A stretch of DNA of 64,000 nt from Rhodocyclaceae bacterium. GTDB lineage: Bacteria > Pseudomonadota > Gammaproteobacteria > Burkholderiales > Rhodocyclaceae. This document shows, piece by piece, positions 33,436-43,811 of the stretch. Within the stretch, counting starts at the first letter, position 1; every line of letters begins with the position of its first letter. The notes below the pieces were generated by a model. That model saw only the letters and a program-made list of their open reading frames with translations. It had not been told where the DNA came from and made no database searches. The stretch covers positions 62,001 through 126,000 of the forward strand of contig JAUXOM010000134.1 in the NCBI GenBank assembly GCA_030682175.1. The letters are read 5' to 3'. The position numbers and the translations under genes are program-made.

Positions 33436-34512
33436 ATGCAACCGACCGAAAACCTCAACATCGATTCCTTTGACCCCATGCCGACGCCGGAGGAAATCCA
33501 CACCCGCGTGCCACTCACCGAAACCGCGGCAAAGTCGGTGCTGGCGGGACGGCGCACGCTGGAAGCGATTCTCGACCGCCGCGACTCCCGCCTGCTTGTC
33601 GTTGTCGGCCCCTGCTCGATCCACGACCCGATCGCCGGACTCGACTACGCAAAGCGACTGAAGGTCCTGGCCGACGAGGTCGCCAGCACCATGGTACTGG
33701 TGATGCGCGTCTATTTCGAAAAACCGCGCACGGCAACCGGCTGGAAGGGTTTCATCAACGATCCCTACATGGATGACTCATTCCGCATCGAGGAAGGCAT
33801 CCAGAAGGCACGCGAATTTCTGCTCGCCGTCAACGAACTCGGCCTGCCGGCCGGCACCGAGGCACTTGATCCGATCTCGCCCCAGTACATGGGCGACCTG
33901 ATCTCCTGGACGGCCATCGGCGCGCGCACCTCGGAATCGCAGACCCATCGTGAGATGGCTTCCGGCCTGTCCTCGCCGGTCGGCTTCAAGAACGGCACCG
34001 ATGGTTCGCTCACCGCGGCGATCAACGCCATCATCTCGGCAAGCAGCCCGCACAACTTCCTCGGCATCAACATGCAGGGCCGCTCCAGCGTGGTGCGCAC
34101 CTGTGGCAACCGCTACGGCCACCTGGTGTTGCGCGGCGGCGGCGACCGGCCGAATTACGACACGGTGAGCGTGGCGCTGGCAGAAAATGCCCTGGCCAAG
34201 GCGATGCTGCAACAGAATATCGTTGTCGATTGCTCGCACGCCAACAGCTACAAAAAACCCGAACTGCAACCGCTGGTGATGCAGGACGTGGTAAACCAGA
34301 TCCGGCTCGGCAACAAGTCCATCGTCGGCATGATGATCGAGAGCAATATCGAAGCCGGCAACCAGCCGATTCCCGCGGATCTGACCAAGCTCAAATATGG
34401 CTGCTCGGTGACCGATGCCTGCGTCGACTGGCCCACCACGGAAAAGATGATCCGCGAGGCGCACGATGCCCTGCGCGGCCCCTTGGCCGGACGGGCCGGA
34501 CAGGTCAAATAG
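33436..34512 (+). CDS. aroG: 3-deoxy-7-phosphoheptulonate synthase (class I, AroG type)
   Basis: First step of the shikimate pathway. 358 residues from the ATG giving MQPTENLNIDSFD. VVGPCSIHDP, RVYFEKPRTATGWKGFINDP, VGFKNGTDGS, CSHANSYKKP and VTDACVDW are conserved in class I DAHP synthases. The dispersed 23-bp motif occurs at residues about 32-40 (AKSVLAGRR), where the protein aligns without gap to Escherichia coli AroG, so it is not an insertion. Feedback specificity cannot be told. Confidence 0.95.
   Translation: MQPTENLNIDSFDPMPTPEEIHTRVPLTETAAKSVLAGRRTLEAILDRRDSRLLVVVGPCSIHDPIAGLDYAKRLKVLADEVASTMVLVMRVYFEKPRTATGWKGFINDPYMDDSFRIEEGIQKAREFLLAVNELGLPAGTEALDPISPQYMGDLISWTAIGARTSESQTHREMASGLSSPVGFKNGTDGSLTAAINAIISASSPHNFLGINMQGRSSVVRTCGNRYGHLVLRGGGDRPNYDTVSVALAENALAKAMLQQNIVVDCSHANSYKKPELQPLVMQDVVNQIRLGNKSIVGMMIESNIEAGNQPIPADLTKLKYGCSVTDACVDWPTTEKMIREAHDALRGPLAGRAGQVK
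33531..33553 (+). repeat. Dispersed 23-bp motif copy inside aroG
   Basis: Plus orientation, one mismatch; encodes KSVLAGRR. Confidence 0.82.
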
Positions 34513-34516
34513 GCTG

Positions 34517-35758
34517 ATGGTCACGCTGATCAAGCCTTTTCGCGGACTGCGCCCCGCTCCTGGCCGCGCCGCCGAGGTTGCCGCCCCGCCCTATGACGTA
34601 CTGTCCGCCGACGAGGCGCGCCAGCGCGCAGCGGACAAACCCTGGTCGTTCCTGCATGTCTCCCGGCCGGAAATCGACCTGCCCGCAGACATCAACCCAT
34701 ACGACCCCGCCGTGTATGCCAAGGCCGCCGAAAACATCGGCGCAATGCTGGCTGCCGGTGTGCTGCAGCGCGATGCCGCGCCGTGCTACTACGCTTATCG
34801 GCTGACGCTGCACACCTCTGCCGCTGCCCACGTGCAGACCGGACTGGTTGCCACCGCGTCCGTGGCCTGCTATGCCAACAACCGCATCAAGAAACACGAA
34901 TTCACCCGCCCCGACAAGGAAGACGACCGGGTGCGGCAAATCGAGGCGACCAATGCCCAGACCGGTCCGGTGCTGCTGGCCTATCCGGCCTCGGCCACCG
35001 CGGATGCACTGATTGCCGCCAGCGCCCAGGGCAAGGCCGCTGCCGACGTCACGGCCGATGATGGCATCCGCCACCAGATCTGGGTGGTGGACGATGCCGA
35101 GCGCATCGACGCCATCACGCGCTGTTTCGACGGCATGGAAGCGCTCTACATTGCCGATGGCCACCACCGCTCCGCCGCAGCGGCGCGGGTTGCCGCCGCC
35201 CGCCGCCAGGAAGACCTTGAGTTGCCGTCCGATTATTTCCTGTCGGTGCTTTTCCCGCACCACGAGATGATGATCCTCGATTACAACCGCGTGGTGAAAG
35301 ACCTGCACGGCATGGAAAAGTCGGCGCTGGTGGGACGGCTCGCCGCCGCCTTCGCGGTCGAGGAAAGCGCGTCGCGCGTCGCACCCGCGCAGCCCGGCGA
35401 GTTCGGCATGTATCTGGCCGGTCAGTGGTACAAACTGACCATCAAATCCGAACTGATTCCCGCCGATCCGGTGGCACGACTCGATGTCTCGCTGCTGTCA
35501 GACCACCTGCTAGGCCCGCTGCTGGGCATCACCGACCTGCGCCGCGACAAGCGCATCGACTTCGTCGGCGGCATTCGCGGCCTTGGCGAACTGGAACGGC
35601 GCGTCAATTCCGGCGAGATGGCGGTCGCCTTCGCCCTCCACCCGACGCGCATGGATCAGTTGATGGCGGTCGCCGACAGCAATCAGGTCATGCCGCCCAA
35701 ATCAACCTGGTTCGAGCCGAAGCTGGCCGACGGGCTGGTTTCGCACGTACTGGATTAA
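34517..35758 (+). CDS. DUF1015 family protein (SerK/SbnI-like)
   Basis: 413 residues from the ATG 4 bp after the aroG stop. Family markers: RGLRPAPGRAAEVAAPPYDV at the N-terminus, NNRIKKHEFTRPDKEDDR, YIADGHHRSAAAAR and a C-terminal NSGEMAVAFALHPTRMDQL with MPPKSTWFEPKL. The family is related to free serine kinases SbnI and archaeal SerK, which phosphorylate serine; the function in this bacterium is not established. Translational coupling to aroG suggests amino-acid metabolism. Confidence 0.9.
   Translation: MVTLIKPFRGLRPAPGRAAEVAAPPYDVLSADEARQRAADKPWSFLHVSRPEIDLPADINPYDPAVYAKAAENIGAMLAAGVLQRDAAPCYYAYRLTLHTSAAAHVQTGLVATASVACYANNRIKKHEFTRPDKEDDRVRQIEATNAQTGPVLLAYPASATADALIAASAQGKAAADVTADDGIRHQIWVVDDAERIDAITRCFDGMEALYIADGHHRSAAAARVAAARRQEDLELPSDYFLSVLFPHHEMMILDYNRVVKDLHGMEKSALVGRLAAAFAVEESASRVAPAQPGEFGMYLAGQWYKLTIKSELIPADPVARLDVSLLSDHLLGPLLGITDLRRDKRIDFVGGIRGLGELERRVNSGEMAVAFALHPTRMDQLMAVADSNQVMPPKSTWFEPKLADGLVSHVLD
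35317..35339 (+). repeat. Dispersed 23-bp motif copy inside DUF1015 gene
   Basis: Plus orientation, one mismatch; encodes EKSALVGRL. Confidence 0.82.
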
Positions 35759-35780
35759 GCCGACTTCAAGAAGAAGATCC

Positions 35781-35848
35781 GTCACACCGGCGCAAGCCGG
35801 TGTCCAGTTCTTTGATTTTCCTGGATTCCGGCTTGCGCCGGAATGACG
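35781..35848. repeat. Double-hairpin intergenic repeat (CACCGGCG family), copy 1
   Basis: Two stem-loops: CACCGGCGCAAGCCGGTG and TTCCGGCTTGCGCCGGAA, joined by about 20 bp. It lies between convergent genes and may serve as bidirectional terminator. Confidence 0.9.
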
Positions 35849-35899
35849 ATGCTGGAACCAGGCAGCGGTTCCTGGGCGGTGTCCCTAACCCGAAATCAC

Positions 35900-36400
35900 T
35901 TACAAAACTTTCAGCGCGGCCGCGTAGTCGGGTTCGTGGCCGATCTCGGATACCAGTTGGCTGTGCAGCACGCGGTCTTTTTCATCGAGGACCACGACAG
36001 CGCGCGCCGTCAGGCCAAGCAACGGGCCTTCAGCCATGGCGACACCCCAGGCTTTCATGAATTCCGGGTGGCGGAAGGTTGACAGGTGACCGACGTTCTT
36101 CAGCCCTTCGACAGAGCAGAAACGGCCGGCCGCGAAGGGCAGATCGCCCGAAACGACAAGGACGACAGTGTTTTTCAGTGTCGTGGCGGATTCGTTGAAC
36201 TTGCGGGTCGACGTCGCGCAGGTCGGCGTATCGAGGCTCGGCAGAATATTGAGCACTTTGCGTTTGCCTGCGTAATTGGCCAGGGTGACATCGGCCAGTT
36301 CGCCATTGGTCAGATTGAGCGCGGGAGCTTGCACGCCAACAGCGGGAAGGGTGCCATCGACGCGGAATGGGGTGCCGTGCAGGGTGACTGTAGTGCTCAT
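35900..36400 (-). CDS. tpx: Thiol peroxidase Tpx
   Basis: Periplasmic/cytosolic atypical 2-Cys peroxiredoxin reducing H2O2 and lipid peroxides. 166 residues from the ATG giving [12 protein letters not shown]. Peroxidatic Cys in [16 protein letters not shown] and resolving Cys in [13 protein letters not shown] are both present. Overlaps the end of tatD by 4 bp, so it is the last gene of the isc transcription unit or coupled to it. Confidence 0.96.
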   Translation of the reverse strand: MSTTVTLHGTPFRVDGTLPAVGVQAPALNLTNGELADVTLANYAGKRKVLNILPSLDTPTCATSTRKFNESATTLKNTVVLVVSGDLPFAAGRFCSVEGLKNVGHLSTFRHPEFMKAWGVAMAEGPLLGLTARAVVVLDEKDRVLHSQLVSEIGHEPDYAAALKVL

Positions 36401-37224
36401 GGTTTTCCTCTCTGTGTGTTGTGTTGAAAATTTTTGAGGCGCGGCAGCGCCATGTAAGCATTTGCGCTGGTCGCCGCCGCAATTCCGGCCAGCGGCAGAC
36501 CACGCAATTGTGCCAGTGTTTCGGCAATCGGGAGTAGATCGGCCGGCGTGTTGGCTGCGCCGTCTTTCCATTGCGGTGGAATATCCGGCGCATCGGTTTC
36601 GAGCACGATGCTGTCGAGCGGCAGTGTGGCGGCCAGTTCGCGAATCCGTTTTGAACCACTGAAAGTCATCGCGCCGCCAAAACCAAGCATGAATCCGAGC
36701 TTGATGAATTCATCCGCCTGCTGCCGGCTGCCATTGAAGGCATGCGCGATACCGCCCGGCACGGGAATGCGGCGCAGGTGTTTCAGCACTTGATCGATCG
36801 CCCGGCGCACATGCAGCAGGACCGGCAGTCCGTGCTGGCGGGCAATTTCGAGTTGGGCAAGAAAATAACGCTCCTGCAAAGCTTCATCGCGATCCGGCAC
36901 AAAGTTGTCGAGTCCAATCTCGCCAACCGCAACGCAAGGATTCTCGCGCAGGGTGTCATCGAGGGCGGCCAGATCTTCCTCGCGCGCACGAGCAACAAAC
37001 AGGGGATGGATGCCATAGGCGGGAACACAGCCGGCAAACTCACGACAGATGCTCGCCACCGTACCGAAATTGGCACGCTCGATGGCCGGCACCACGATTG
37101 TCGTTACGCCAGCGGTGGCCGCGGCAGCGGCAATCGCCGCACGGTCGCCGTCGAATTCGGCGGCATCCAGATGGCAGTGGGTGTCAATGAGGCCCGTCTC
37201 GGCAAGGCCTGCTGGCAAGCTCAT
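36397..37224 (-). CDS. TatD family metal-dependent hydrolase (YjjV-like)
   Basis: 275 residues. Metal ligands: [31 protein letters not shown] and [10 protein letters not shown]. These hydrolases have DNase or D-aminoacyl-tRNA deacylase-like activity. Its start overlaps the iscX stop by 4 bp, so it is coupled to the isc operon. Confidence 0.93.
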   Translation of the reverse strand: MSLPAGLAETGLIDTHCHLDAAEFDGDRAAIAAAAATAGVTTIVVPAIERANFGTVASICREFAGCVPAYGIHPLFVARAREEDLAALDDTLRENPCVAVGEIGLDNFVPDRDEALQERYFLAQLEIARQHGLPVLLHVRRAIDQVLKHLRRIPVPGGIAHAFNGSRQQADEFIKLGFMLGFGGAMTFSGSKRIRELAATLPLDSIVLETDAPDIPPQWKDGAANTPADLLPIAETLAQLRGLPLAGIAAATSANAYMALPRLKNFQHNTQRGKP

Positions 37225-37415
37225 TCAAGCTCGTCGATCCAGGCCTGCTGAATCGCTTCCAGTTGTTTCTCGCCACAGTGATGTTCGTTTTCCTCAAACC
37301 CGGGCAAGGCCATCACCCAACGCATCAGGTCGACGAAGTTGATCGTCGTTGGGTCGACTTCCGGGTGGCGTTCGGCCAGTTCAATGGCGATATCGAGGCT
37401 ATCGGTCCACTTCAT
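37221..37415 (-). CDS. iscX: Fe-S cluster assembly protein IscX
   Basis: 64 residues from the ATG giving MKWTDSLDIAIEL. Family hallmarks DPTTINFVDLMRWV, LPGFEE and ending with [10 protein letters not shown]. IscX binds IscS and iron and tunes cluster assembly. It follows fdx after a gap of 115 bp that holds a repeat element. Confidence 0.96.
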   Translation of the reverse strand: MKWTDSLDIAIELAERHPEVDPTTINFVDLMRWVMALPGFEENEHHCGEKQLEAIQQAWIDELE

Positions 37416-37530
37416 TTTGCCGCCTCCGCAGGGCCGCCCCAAGGTGGCGGCATGTCAAGCAACCGGAGCGGGCATTGCCCGCGAACCACAGTCATCCCCT
37501 TCCACTGGAAGGGGGACAGGGGGATGGAAG
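37416..37530. repeat. Intergenic ~100-bp repeat, isc operon copy A
   Basis: Shares with the gaps at 37876-37984 and 40766-40881 the order GGGCCGCCCCA, then an AACATGGA-like block, a CGGGC-GCCCG hairpin followed by GCGAACAATCGT (or close variant), and a G-rich end. Confidence 0.7.
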
Positions 37531-37875
37531 TCATTTTTTGTGTCCTTCCTTTGCCATGTTGATCGTGTATTTGGGGATCTCCACCACCAGCGGCGTTTCG
37601 GTCACCAGTGCCTGGCAGGAGAGACGCGAGTTTGGTTCCAGTCCCCACGCCTTGTCGAGCAAATCTTCCTCGATTTCCTCGGCGGGTTCAAGCGTTTCGA
37701 AGCCTTCGCGGATCACCACATGACAGGTGGTGCAGGCACAGGACTTTTCGCAGGCATGCTCGATATCAATGTCGTTTTCGAGCAAGGCATCGCAAATCGA
37801 CGTGCCGGGAGCCGCCTCGATTACCGCGCCCTCCGGACACAGTTCAACGTGGGGCAGGACAATAATTTGGGTCAC
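37531..37875 (-). CDS. fdx: ISC-type [2Fe-2S] ferredoxin
   Basis: 114 residues starting from GTG at 37875 (VTQIIVLPHVEL). Cluster ligands C-x5-C-x2-C in EHACEKSCACTTCHVV and the fourth Cys in RLSCQALV. Supplies electrons to ISC assembly. Start decided by homology; an upstream in-frame ATG would add unlikely Gly-rich sequence from the repeat. Confidence 0.95.
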   Translation of the reverse strand: MTQIIVLPHVELCPEGAVIEAAPGTSICDALLENDIDIEHACEKSCACTTCHVVIREGFETLEPAEEIEEDLLDKAWGLEPNSRLSCQALVTETPLVVEIPKYTINMAKEGHKK

Positions 37876-37984
37876 AGTTCCTCCGCCGGCCCGCCCCAGG
37901 GAGGGACAGCCAAAACATGGAGCGGGCAGCGCCCGCGAACAATCGTCACCCAATTTTTCGGGAAGGGGGATGGGGGGATGGGGC
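37876..37984. repeat. Intergenic ~100-bp repeat, isc operon copy B
   Basis: Lies between hscA and fdx. Contains GGCCCGCCCCAGG, AAAACATGGAGCGGGC and GCCCGCGAACAATCGT plus G-rich tract; same plan as copies A and C. Confidence 0.75.
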
Positions 37985-39853
37985 TCATAAATTTACCTCG
38001 TCAACTTTCCGCCCGGCCAGCGCGCGCCGGACGCCTTGATTCATGCGGCGGGCCGCGAATTCTGCCGTACCTTTGGAGAGCGCGTCCAGCGCACCATCAA
38101 TGGCCCGCCGATCGTCGCCGAGCAGCACCGACTGCAGTTTGGTCAGACAACTGTCGATATGGACGCGTTCGAGCGTGGACAGCAGGTGCACATCTTCCTT
38201 GAGGGCCGACTGCACCGCCTCGACCAGGCGTTGCGCCTCGACCTGCGCCTCGCGCAGCGCGCGGCGGAACGCGTCGTCCGAAGCATGCGTATAACCATCC
38301 TTGAGCATCGAAGTGACCTCGTCATCATTCAAGCCATACGACGGCTTCACCTCGACACGGGACTCATGACCGGTGGTCTGCTCGCGTGCGGTGACCGACA
38401 GCAACCCGTCGGCATCCACCTGAAAGGTGACGCGAATGCGTGCCGCCCCGGCCACCATCGGCGGAATGCCGCGCAGTTCGAAACGCGCCAGCGAACGGCA
38501 ATCCGAGACCAGTTCGCGCTCGCCCTGCACCACTTGCAGGGCGAGCGCGGTCTGACCATCCTTGAAAGTGGTGAATTCCTGCGCCCGCGCGACCGGAATC
38601 GTCGAGTTGCGCGGGATGATTTTCTCCACCAGGCCGCCCATGGTTTCGATGCCCAACGACAATGGAATCACATCGAGCAGCAGCCAGTCGTCGCCGGAAG
38701 CACGATTGCCGGCGAGCAGGTTGGCCTGGATCGCGGCACCAAGCGCCACCACCTTGTCCGGATCGAGATTATTCAGCGGCTCCTTGCCAAAGAAAGCCTC
38801 GACCGCATGCTGGACCTGCGGCATGCGCGTGGCACCGCCGACCATCACCACGCCCTTGATGTCTTCAGGCGCCAGCCCGGCATCGCGCAAGGCCTTGCGG
38901 GTCGGGCCGAGGGTCTTTTGCACCAGTGTGCGGGTGATTTCCGTGAATATTTCAGAGGTCAGTTTCAGGTCGACGAATTCGCCAGTCGACAGCTTGGCGG
39001 TAATCGGCGCCTCGCCGTGCTGGGTCAGGTACTCCTTGGCCTCGCGGGCACGCATTTGCAGCAGGCGGGCATCGCCCAGCGACACCGGTGAAAGCTCGGC
39101 CTGTTCGCCGATCCAGCAGAACACGCGATGATCGAAGTCGTCGCCACCCAGCGCCGAATCCCCGCCGGTGGACAACACCTGGAACACGCCTTTCGAAAGC
39201 TTGAGGATCGAAATGTCGAAGGTGCCACCGCCCAGGTCGTAAACCGCATAGATGCCTTCGGCGGCATTGTCGAGGCCATAGGCAATTGCCGCGGCAGTCG
39301 GTTCGTTGAGCAAGCGCAATACTGACAAACCGGCCAGGCGGGCGGCATCCTTGGTTGCCTGGCGCTGGGCATCGTCGAAGTAGGCGGGCACGGTGATTAC
39401 CGCGCCGGTCAGCGCGCCGCCTAGGGCAAGTTCGGCGCGTTCGCGCAAGGCCCTGAGGATGTCTGCCGAGACCTCGACCGGATTTTTCACCCCCTGTGCG
39501 GTCTTCAGTTTGATCATGCCCTCGGCTTCGATGAAGTCGTAGGGCATCGACTCGATGTGGGCGATATCCTTGAGGCCGCGCCCCATGAAACGCTTTACCG
39601 AAACGAGGGTATTTTTTGGGTCGAGCGATTGATGCGACTGTGCACTAAAGCCGACCTCGAGCGGCCCGCTAGCGGGATAGCGCACCACGGAGGGCAGCAG
39701 CGACCGTCCCAGTTCATCGTTGATCACGACAGCCATGCCGCTCCTGACGGTAGCGACCAGTGAATTCGTGGTGCCCAGATCGATGCCGACCGCGAGCCGA
39801 TGTTGGTGCGGCGCGGTCGATTGTCCGGGCTCGGATAATTGCAATAGTGCCAT
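37985..39853 (-). CDS. hscA: Fe-S assembly Hsp70 chaperone HscA
   Basis: 622 residues. ATPase domain with [27 protein letters not shown], and [10 protein letters not shown]; substrate domain after about 380. HscA releases the cluster from IscU with HscB as J-partner; the LPPVK motif of IscU is its target and is present here. It starts 46 bp after hscB. Confidence 0.98.
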   Translation of the reverse strand: MALLQLSEPGQSTAPHQHRLAVGIDLGTTNSLVATVRSGMAVVINDELGRSLLPSVVRYPASGPLEVGFSAQSHQSLDPKNTLVSVKRFMGRGLKDIAHIESMPYDFIEAEGMIKLKTAQGVKNPVEVSADILRALRERAELALGGALTGAVITVPAYFDDAQRQATKDAARLAGLSVLRLLNEPTAAAIAYGLDNAAEGIYAVYDLGGGTFDISILKLSKGVFQVLSTGGDSALGGDDFDHRVFCWIGEQAELSPVSLGDARLLQMRAREAKEYLTQHGEAPITAKLSTGEFVDLKLTSEIFTEITRTLVQKTLGPTRKALRDAGLAPEDIKGVVMVGGATRMPQVQHAVEAFFGKEPLNNLDPDKVVALGAAIQANLLAGNRASGDDWLLLDVIPLSLGIETMGGLVEKIIPRNSTIPVARAQEFTTFKDGQTALALQVVQGERELVSDCRSLARFELRGIPPMVAGAARIRVTFQVDADGLLSVTAREQTTGHESRVEVKPSYGLNDDEVTSMLKDGYTHASDDAFRRALREAQVEAQRLVEAVQSALKEDVHLLSTLERVHIDSCLTKLQSVLLGDDRRAIDGALDALSKGTAEFAARRMNQGVRRALAGRKVDEVNL

Positions 39854-39899
39854 TCTTCTTATTTGCTCCCTGCGAAGTTCATCGTCACCGCGATGACAA

Positions 39900-40442
39900 T
39901 CAACGTTCGATCAACTCCAGCGCGTCATCGACTTCTTGAATCAGTTTTTCCTGGAACATCAACTGCCTGACCAACTCGCCGGCACGCTCAAGCGCCTTGT
40001 CATCAAGCGCCTGCTGCAATAGCCCGTACTCGGAGCGCCCGTCTTTCTTCAGGCGCCGGTGCAACCTGTCCAGCGTATCGGCATCGCCGGCTTCTTTCGC
40101 TTCAGCCACGGCCTCGCGCAACGCCATTTGCTCCATCAGAAATTCGGCCGGCATGGCCGTGTTGGTTTCCAGCTGCACATCATGATCGGCCAGTTGCAGC
40201 AGATAGCGGGCGCGCTTCAGCGGATCCTTGAGCGTCTGGTAGGCCTCATTGACATGGGTTGCCCATTGCATCGCCAGGCGCTTCTCGCCATCGGAAAGAT
40301 GCGCGTGCTTGTCAGGATGCACCTTGGCCTGTATGTCCTGATAAAGCCGTTCCAGCCGGTCGGCATCGAGCCCCTGCTGACGCGGCAATCCGAACAGGGT
40401 GAAGAAGTCCTGGCGGAGGGTCTCAGAATCGAAGCTGGCCAT
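39900..40442 (-). CDS. hscB: Fe-S assembly J-domain co-chaperone HscB
   Basis: 180 residues from the ATG at 40442 (MASFDSETL); a TTG just before would add one residue. J domain with HPDK in [10 protein letters not shown] and C-terminal helices that bind IscU. Start overlaps the iscA stop, showing coupling. Confidence 0.96.
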   Translation of the reverse strand: MASFDSETLRQDFFTLFGLPRQQGLDADRLERLYQDIQAKVHPDKHAHLSDGEKRLAMQWATHVNEAYQTLKDPLKRARYLLQLADHDVQLETNTAMPAEFLMEQMALREAVAEAKEAGDADTLDRLHRRLKKDGRSEYGLLQQALDDKALERAGELVRQLMFQEKLIQEVDDALELIER

Positions 40443-40765
40443 CAAACGTGAAAGCTCTCACCGCAGCCGCACTCATCCTTGACGTTCGGATTGATGAATT
40501 TGAAGCCTTCGTTCAAGCCTTCGCGCGTGAAATCGAGTTCCGTGCCATCCAGATAGGGCAGGCTTTTCGGGTCGACCAGCACCTTGAGTCCGTGACTATC
40601 GAAGACGATGTCATCCGGCTCGCTGCTGTCGGCAAATTCAAGCTTGTAGGCCATGCCCGAGCAGCCGGAAGTCTTCACCCCGAGACGAATGCCAATACCC
40701 TTGCCGCGCTTGGCAATGAAGCCCGCGACATGTTTCGCGGCAGCTTCAGACAATGTAACGCCCAT
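40442..40765 (-). CDS. iscA: Iron-sulfur carrier IscA
   Basis: 107 residues, A-type carrier. Three conserved Cys: [16 protein letters not shown] and DECGCGESF near the end. Follows iscU after 116 bp that carries repeat copy C. Confidence 0.97.
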   Translation of the reverse strand: MGVTLSEAAAKHVAGFIAKRGKGIGIRLGVKTSGCSGMAYKLEFADSSEPDDIVFDSHGLKVLVDPKSLPYLDGTELDFTREGLNEGFKFINPNVKDECGCGESFHV

Positions 40766-40881
40766 TTAATCAGCTCCTTCGCAGGGCCGCCCCAGGCAGG
40801 AGCGGACAACAACATGGAACGGGCAAAGCCCGCGAACAATCGTTACCCCCTGCCCGAAGAAGGGGGGCGGGGCAAAGGCAG
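40766..40881. repeat. Intergenic ~100-bp repeat, isc operon copy C
   Basis: Lies between iscU and iscA. Contains GCAGGGCCGCCCCAGG, ACAACATGGAACGGGC and GCCCGCGAACAATCGT and a G-rich end. Confidence 0.75.
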
Positions 40882-41268
40882 TCATGCCGCTACCTGCTTT
40901 TTCTTGTAGTCGGCTACCGCCGCCTTGATGGCATCCTCGGCGAGAATCGAACAGTGGATCTTCACCGGCGGCAGGGCCAGCTCATTGGCGATCTGGGTGT
41001 TCTTGATGTCGAGCGCCTGATCGAGCGTCTTGCCCTTGACCCACTCGGTAACCAGCGAGCTCGATGCAATCGCCGAACCGCAACCATAGGTCTTGAACTT
41101 GGCATCTTCGATGACGCCATCCTTGCCAACCTTGATCTGCAGCTTCATGACGTCACCGCAGGCTGGCGCGCCGACCATGCCGGTCGCCACGCCTTCCTCG
41201 TCCTTGCCGAAGGAGCCGACGTTGCGGGGGTTTTCGTAGTGGTCGATGACCTTTTCGCTATATGCCAT
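40882..41268 (-). CDS. iscU: Fe-S cluster scaffold IscU
   Basis: 128 residues. Cluster ligands: Cys in GAPACGDVMKL, Cys in TYGCGSAIASS and Cys in LPPVKIHCSILAEDA, which contains the HscA-binding LPPVK. Start preceded by AAGGAGT-type ribosome site. Gap to iscS is 108 bp and contains a GC hairpin CCCTCCGGGCGGG but not the common repeat. Confidence 0.98.
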   Translation of the reverse strand: MAYSEKVIDHYENPRNVGSFGKDEEGVATGMVGAPACGDVMKLQIKVGKDGVIEDAKFKTYGCGSAIASSSLVTEWVKGKTLDQALDIKNTQIANELALPPVKIHCSILAEDAIKAAVADYKKKQVAA

Positions 41269-41376
41269 TTCAGTACTCCTTGAATTATCTCTGGCTAGTC
41301 ACCCTCGCCCTCCGGGCGGGGGCCGGGGGGTGGGGTAGTTTATTTGCCCGCAGGGCGGCACCTTGATGCACCAGCA

Positions 41377-42591
41377 TCAATGTGCGGCCCACTGGACAGA
41401 ATCCAAGTCCACGCCGTCCTTGAACATTTCCCACAAAGGCGACAGCTCGCGCAGCTTGCCCAGCTTGTCGTGCAGCAGCTTGATGGTGAAATCGATCTCT
41501 TCCTCGGTGGTGAAGCGACCGATGGTAAAGCGGATCGAACTGTGGGCGAGCTCATCCGAACGGCCTAGCGCCCGCAATACATACGAGGGTTCGAGCGAAG
41601 CCGAGGTACAGGCGGAACCTGAAGACACCGCGATGTCCTTGATCGCCATGATCAGCGACTCGCCCTCGACGAAGTTGAAGCTGACGTTGAGGTTATGCGG
41701 CACGCGGTTGTCGATATGGCCGTTGACATAAGTTTCCTCGATGTCCTGCAAGCCCTTCAACAGACGGTCGCGCAACATGCGAATCCGTTCATTCTCGATG
41801 GCCATGTCCTCGCGGGCCAGGCGGAAGGCCTCGCCCATGCCGACGATCTGGTGCGTCGCCAGCGTGCCGGAACGCATGCCTCGCTCATGGCCGCCGCCAT
41901 GCATCTGCGCCTCGAGGCGGATACGCGGCTTGCGTCGCACATACAGCGCGCCGATGCCCTTGGGGCCATAGGTTTTATGCGCCGAGAAGGACATCAGGTC
42001 GACCTTCAGCACGGCCAGGTCGAGCGGCATCTTGCCCGTCGCCTGCGCGGCATCGACGTGAAAGATCACGCCGGCCGCACGGCAGATTTCGCCCAGTTCG
42101 GCGATCGGCTGGATCACGCCGATTTCGTTGTTCACCGCCATCACGGACGCCAGCACGGTGTCCTTGCGCAGGGCGGCCTTGAACTGCTCTGGCGTAATCA
42201 GGCCATCCGGCTGCGGTTGAAGATAGGTCGCCTCGAAGCCCTGGCGCTCAAGCTCCTTGACGGTGTCGAGCACGGCCTTGTGCTCGGTGGCAACCGTGAC
42301 GATATGCTTGCCGCGCGTCCCTGCATAGAAGTGCGCCGCACCCTTGATGGCGAGATTGTTCGACTCGGTAGCACCCGAAGTCCAGACAATTTCCTTCGGG
42401 TCGGCATTCACCAGCTTGGCGACTTCGGCGCGCGCCTCCTCAACGGCCTTGTCGGCCTCCCAACCAAATGGGTGTGAACGCGAAGCCGGATTACCGAAGT
42501 GTTCGGTCAGCCAGGGAATCATCTTCGCGGCCACGCGCGGATCGACAGGGGTCGTTGCCGAGTAGTCGAGATAGATGGGCAATTTCAGCAT
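41377..42591 (-). CDS. iscS: Cysteine desulfurase IscS
   Basis: 404 residues from the ATG giving [20 protein letters not shown] Lys in [13 protein letters not shown], catalytic Cys loop [17 protein letters not shown]. Delivers sulfur for clusters and tRNA thiolation. It lies 16 bp after a second cysteine desulfurase gene. Confidence 0.98.
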   Translation of the reverse strand: MLKLPIYLDYSATTPVDPRVAAKMIPWLTEHFGNPASRSHPFGWEADKAVEEARAEVAKLVNADPKEIVWTSGATESNNLAIKGAAHFYAGTRGKHIVTVATEHKAVLDTVKELERQGFEATYLQPQPDGLITPEQFKAALRKDTVLASVMAVNNEIGVIQPIAELGEICRAAGVIFHVDAAQATGKMPLDLAVLKVDLMSFSAHKTYGPKGIGALYVRRKPRIRLEAQMHGGGHERGMRSGTLATHQIVGMGEAFRLAREDMAIENERIRMLRDRLLKGLQDIEETYVNGHIDNRVPHNLNVSFNFVEGESLIMAIKDIAVSSGSACTSASLEPSYVLRALGRSDELAHSSIRFTIGRFTTEEEIDFTIKLLHDKLGKLRELSPLWEMFKDGVDLDSVQWAAH

Positions 42592-42607
42592 AGTGTTGAA
42601 CTCCAGG

Positions 42608-43786
42608 TCAGTGGGCCGCGGTGGAGATTGCGGCCAGCGATTGCAAATCGGATACGGTGGCGGACAAGGCCTGCAAAAAGCCGGCAATATCCGGCGCCGT
42701 GGTTTCGGGCCCCAGGCTGACGCGCACGGCGCCACGCGCCGTCTCGGGCGCGATGCCCATGGCCAGCAATACATGCGAAGCTTGCGGGTTGGCCGACGAA
42801 CAGGCCGCTCCGCTGGCAACGGCATAACCGCGACGGTCAAGCTTTGCCACCAATGTTTCGCCATCCAGCGCGGGCAATGAAAAATAAGTCGTATTCGGCA
42901 GCCGTTCGGCATTTCTGGCAAAGATCATGGCACCCAGGGCGGTGAGGCCATGCTCCAGTTCGTCACGCAAACCCCGCAGCCGTTGCGCAGTTTCGGTCAT
43001 CCGCGCGCTGGCCTCTTCGCACGCGACGCCGAAACCGACGATGGCCGGCACGTTTTCGGTGCCGGAGCGCAGGCCGCGCTCATGGCCGCCGCCGGCAATC
43101 AGCGGCACCAAATCGACGCGCTTGTCGACCACCAGCGCCCCCGCACCCTTGGGCCCACCCAACTTGTGGGCGGACAGCGTCAAGGCATGTACACCGGCCA
43201 GGTTAAGGGAACGGAAATCCAGCGGAACCTTGCCCAGCGCCTGCACCGCGTCGCTGTGAAACCAGGCGCGCGACTCTTGCGCAATGGCGGCCAGCCGAGC
43301 CACATCCTGCACCACTCCCGTTTCGTTATTGGCATACATCACCGAAACAATCGTGGAAACTGCGGCCGGCTTCTCTGCCAGCGTCGCCACAAAGTCGGCG
43401 CTGGCGATACGGCAGTCCGCATCGACGGCAATCTCGCGCAACTTCCAGCCATGGCGCCGCAGCGACTTTGCCGGCTCGCGCACGCAGGGGTGTTCGATGG
43501 CGGAAATGGCGGCCAGGCCAACGGGGAGATTGGCTGCAATACCTTTGATGAACAGATTGTTCGCCTCCGACCCGCCACTGGTAAACACCACCTCGGTCGG
43601 GTGTGCGCCGACGGCAAAAGCCACCTGCTGACGCGCCGTGTCGATGGCCCGGCGGGCCGCCCGGCCATACTCGTGGCGACTTGAGGCGTTGCCGTACTGC
43701 TGCCCGAAAAATGGCAGCATCGCTTCAAGCACGCGCGGCGCTACCGGTGTCGTGGCGTTGTGGTCGAGATAGGCTGGGGCAAACAT
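42608..43786 (-). CDS. Second cysteine desulfurase (NifS/IscS-like)
   Basis: 392 residues, distinct from IscS. PLP Lys in [13 protein letters not shown], catalytic Cys in [18 protein letters not shown]. Located between iscR and iscS, 17 bp before iscS. Both desulfurases have complete active sites; division of labour is unknown. One dispersed-motif copy lies within (43391-43413), read in-frame as RIASADF. Confidence 0.93.
   Translation of the reverse strand: MFAPAYLDHNATTPVAPRVLEAMLPFFGQQYGNASSRHEYGRAARRAIDTARQQVAFAVGAHPTEVVFTSGGSEANNLFIKGIAANLPVGLAAISAIEHPCVREPAKSLRRHGWKLREIAVDADCRIASADFVATLAEKPAAVSTIVSVMYANNETGVVQDVARLAAIAQESRAWFHSDAVQALGKVPLDFRSLNLAGVHALTLSAHKLGGPKGAGALVVDKRVDLVPLIAGGGHERGLRSGTENVPAIVGFGVACEEASARMTETAQRLRGLRDELEHGLTALGAMIFARNAERLPNTTYFSLPALDGETLVAKLDRRGYAVASGAACSSANPQASHVLLAMGIAPETARGAVRVSLGPETTAPDIAGFLQALSATVSDLQSLAAISTAAH
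43391..43413 (+). repeat. Dispersed 23-bp motif copy inside second cysteine desulfurase gene
   Basis: Two mismatches; the gene reads the opposite strand, giving IASADFVA. Confidence 0.78.
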
Positions 43787-43811
43787 GGGGAAATCCGCGC
43801 TGATTGCAGCC

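Noticed and set aside
41269-41376. iscU-iscS gap as fourth copy of the isc-operon repeat
   Set aside because: It has a GC hairpin and similar length but lacks the shared blocks.
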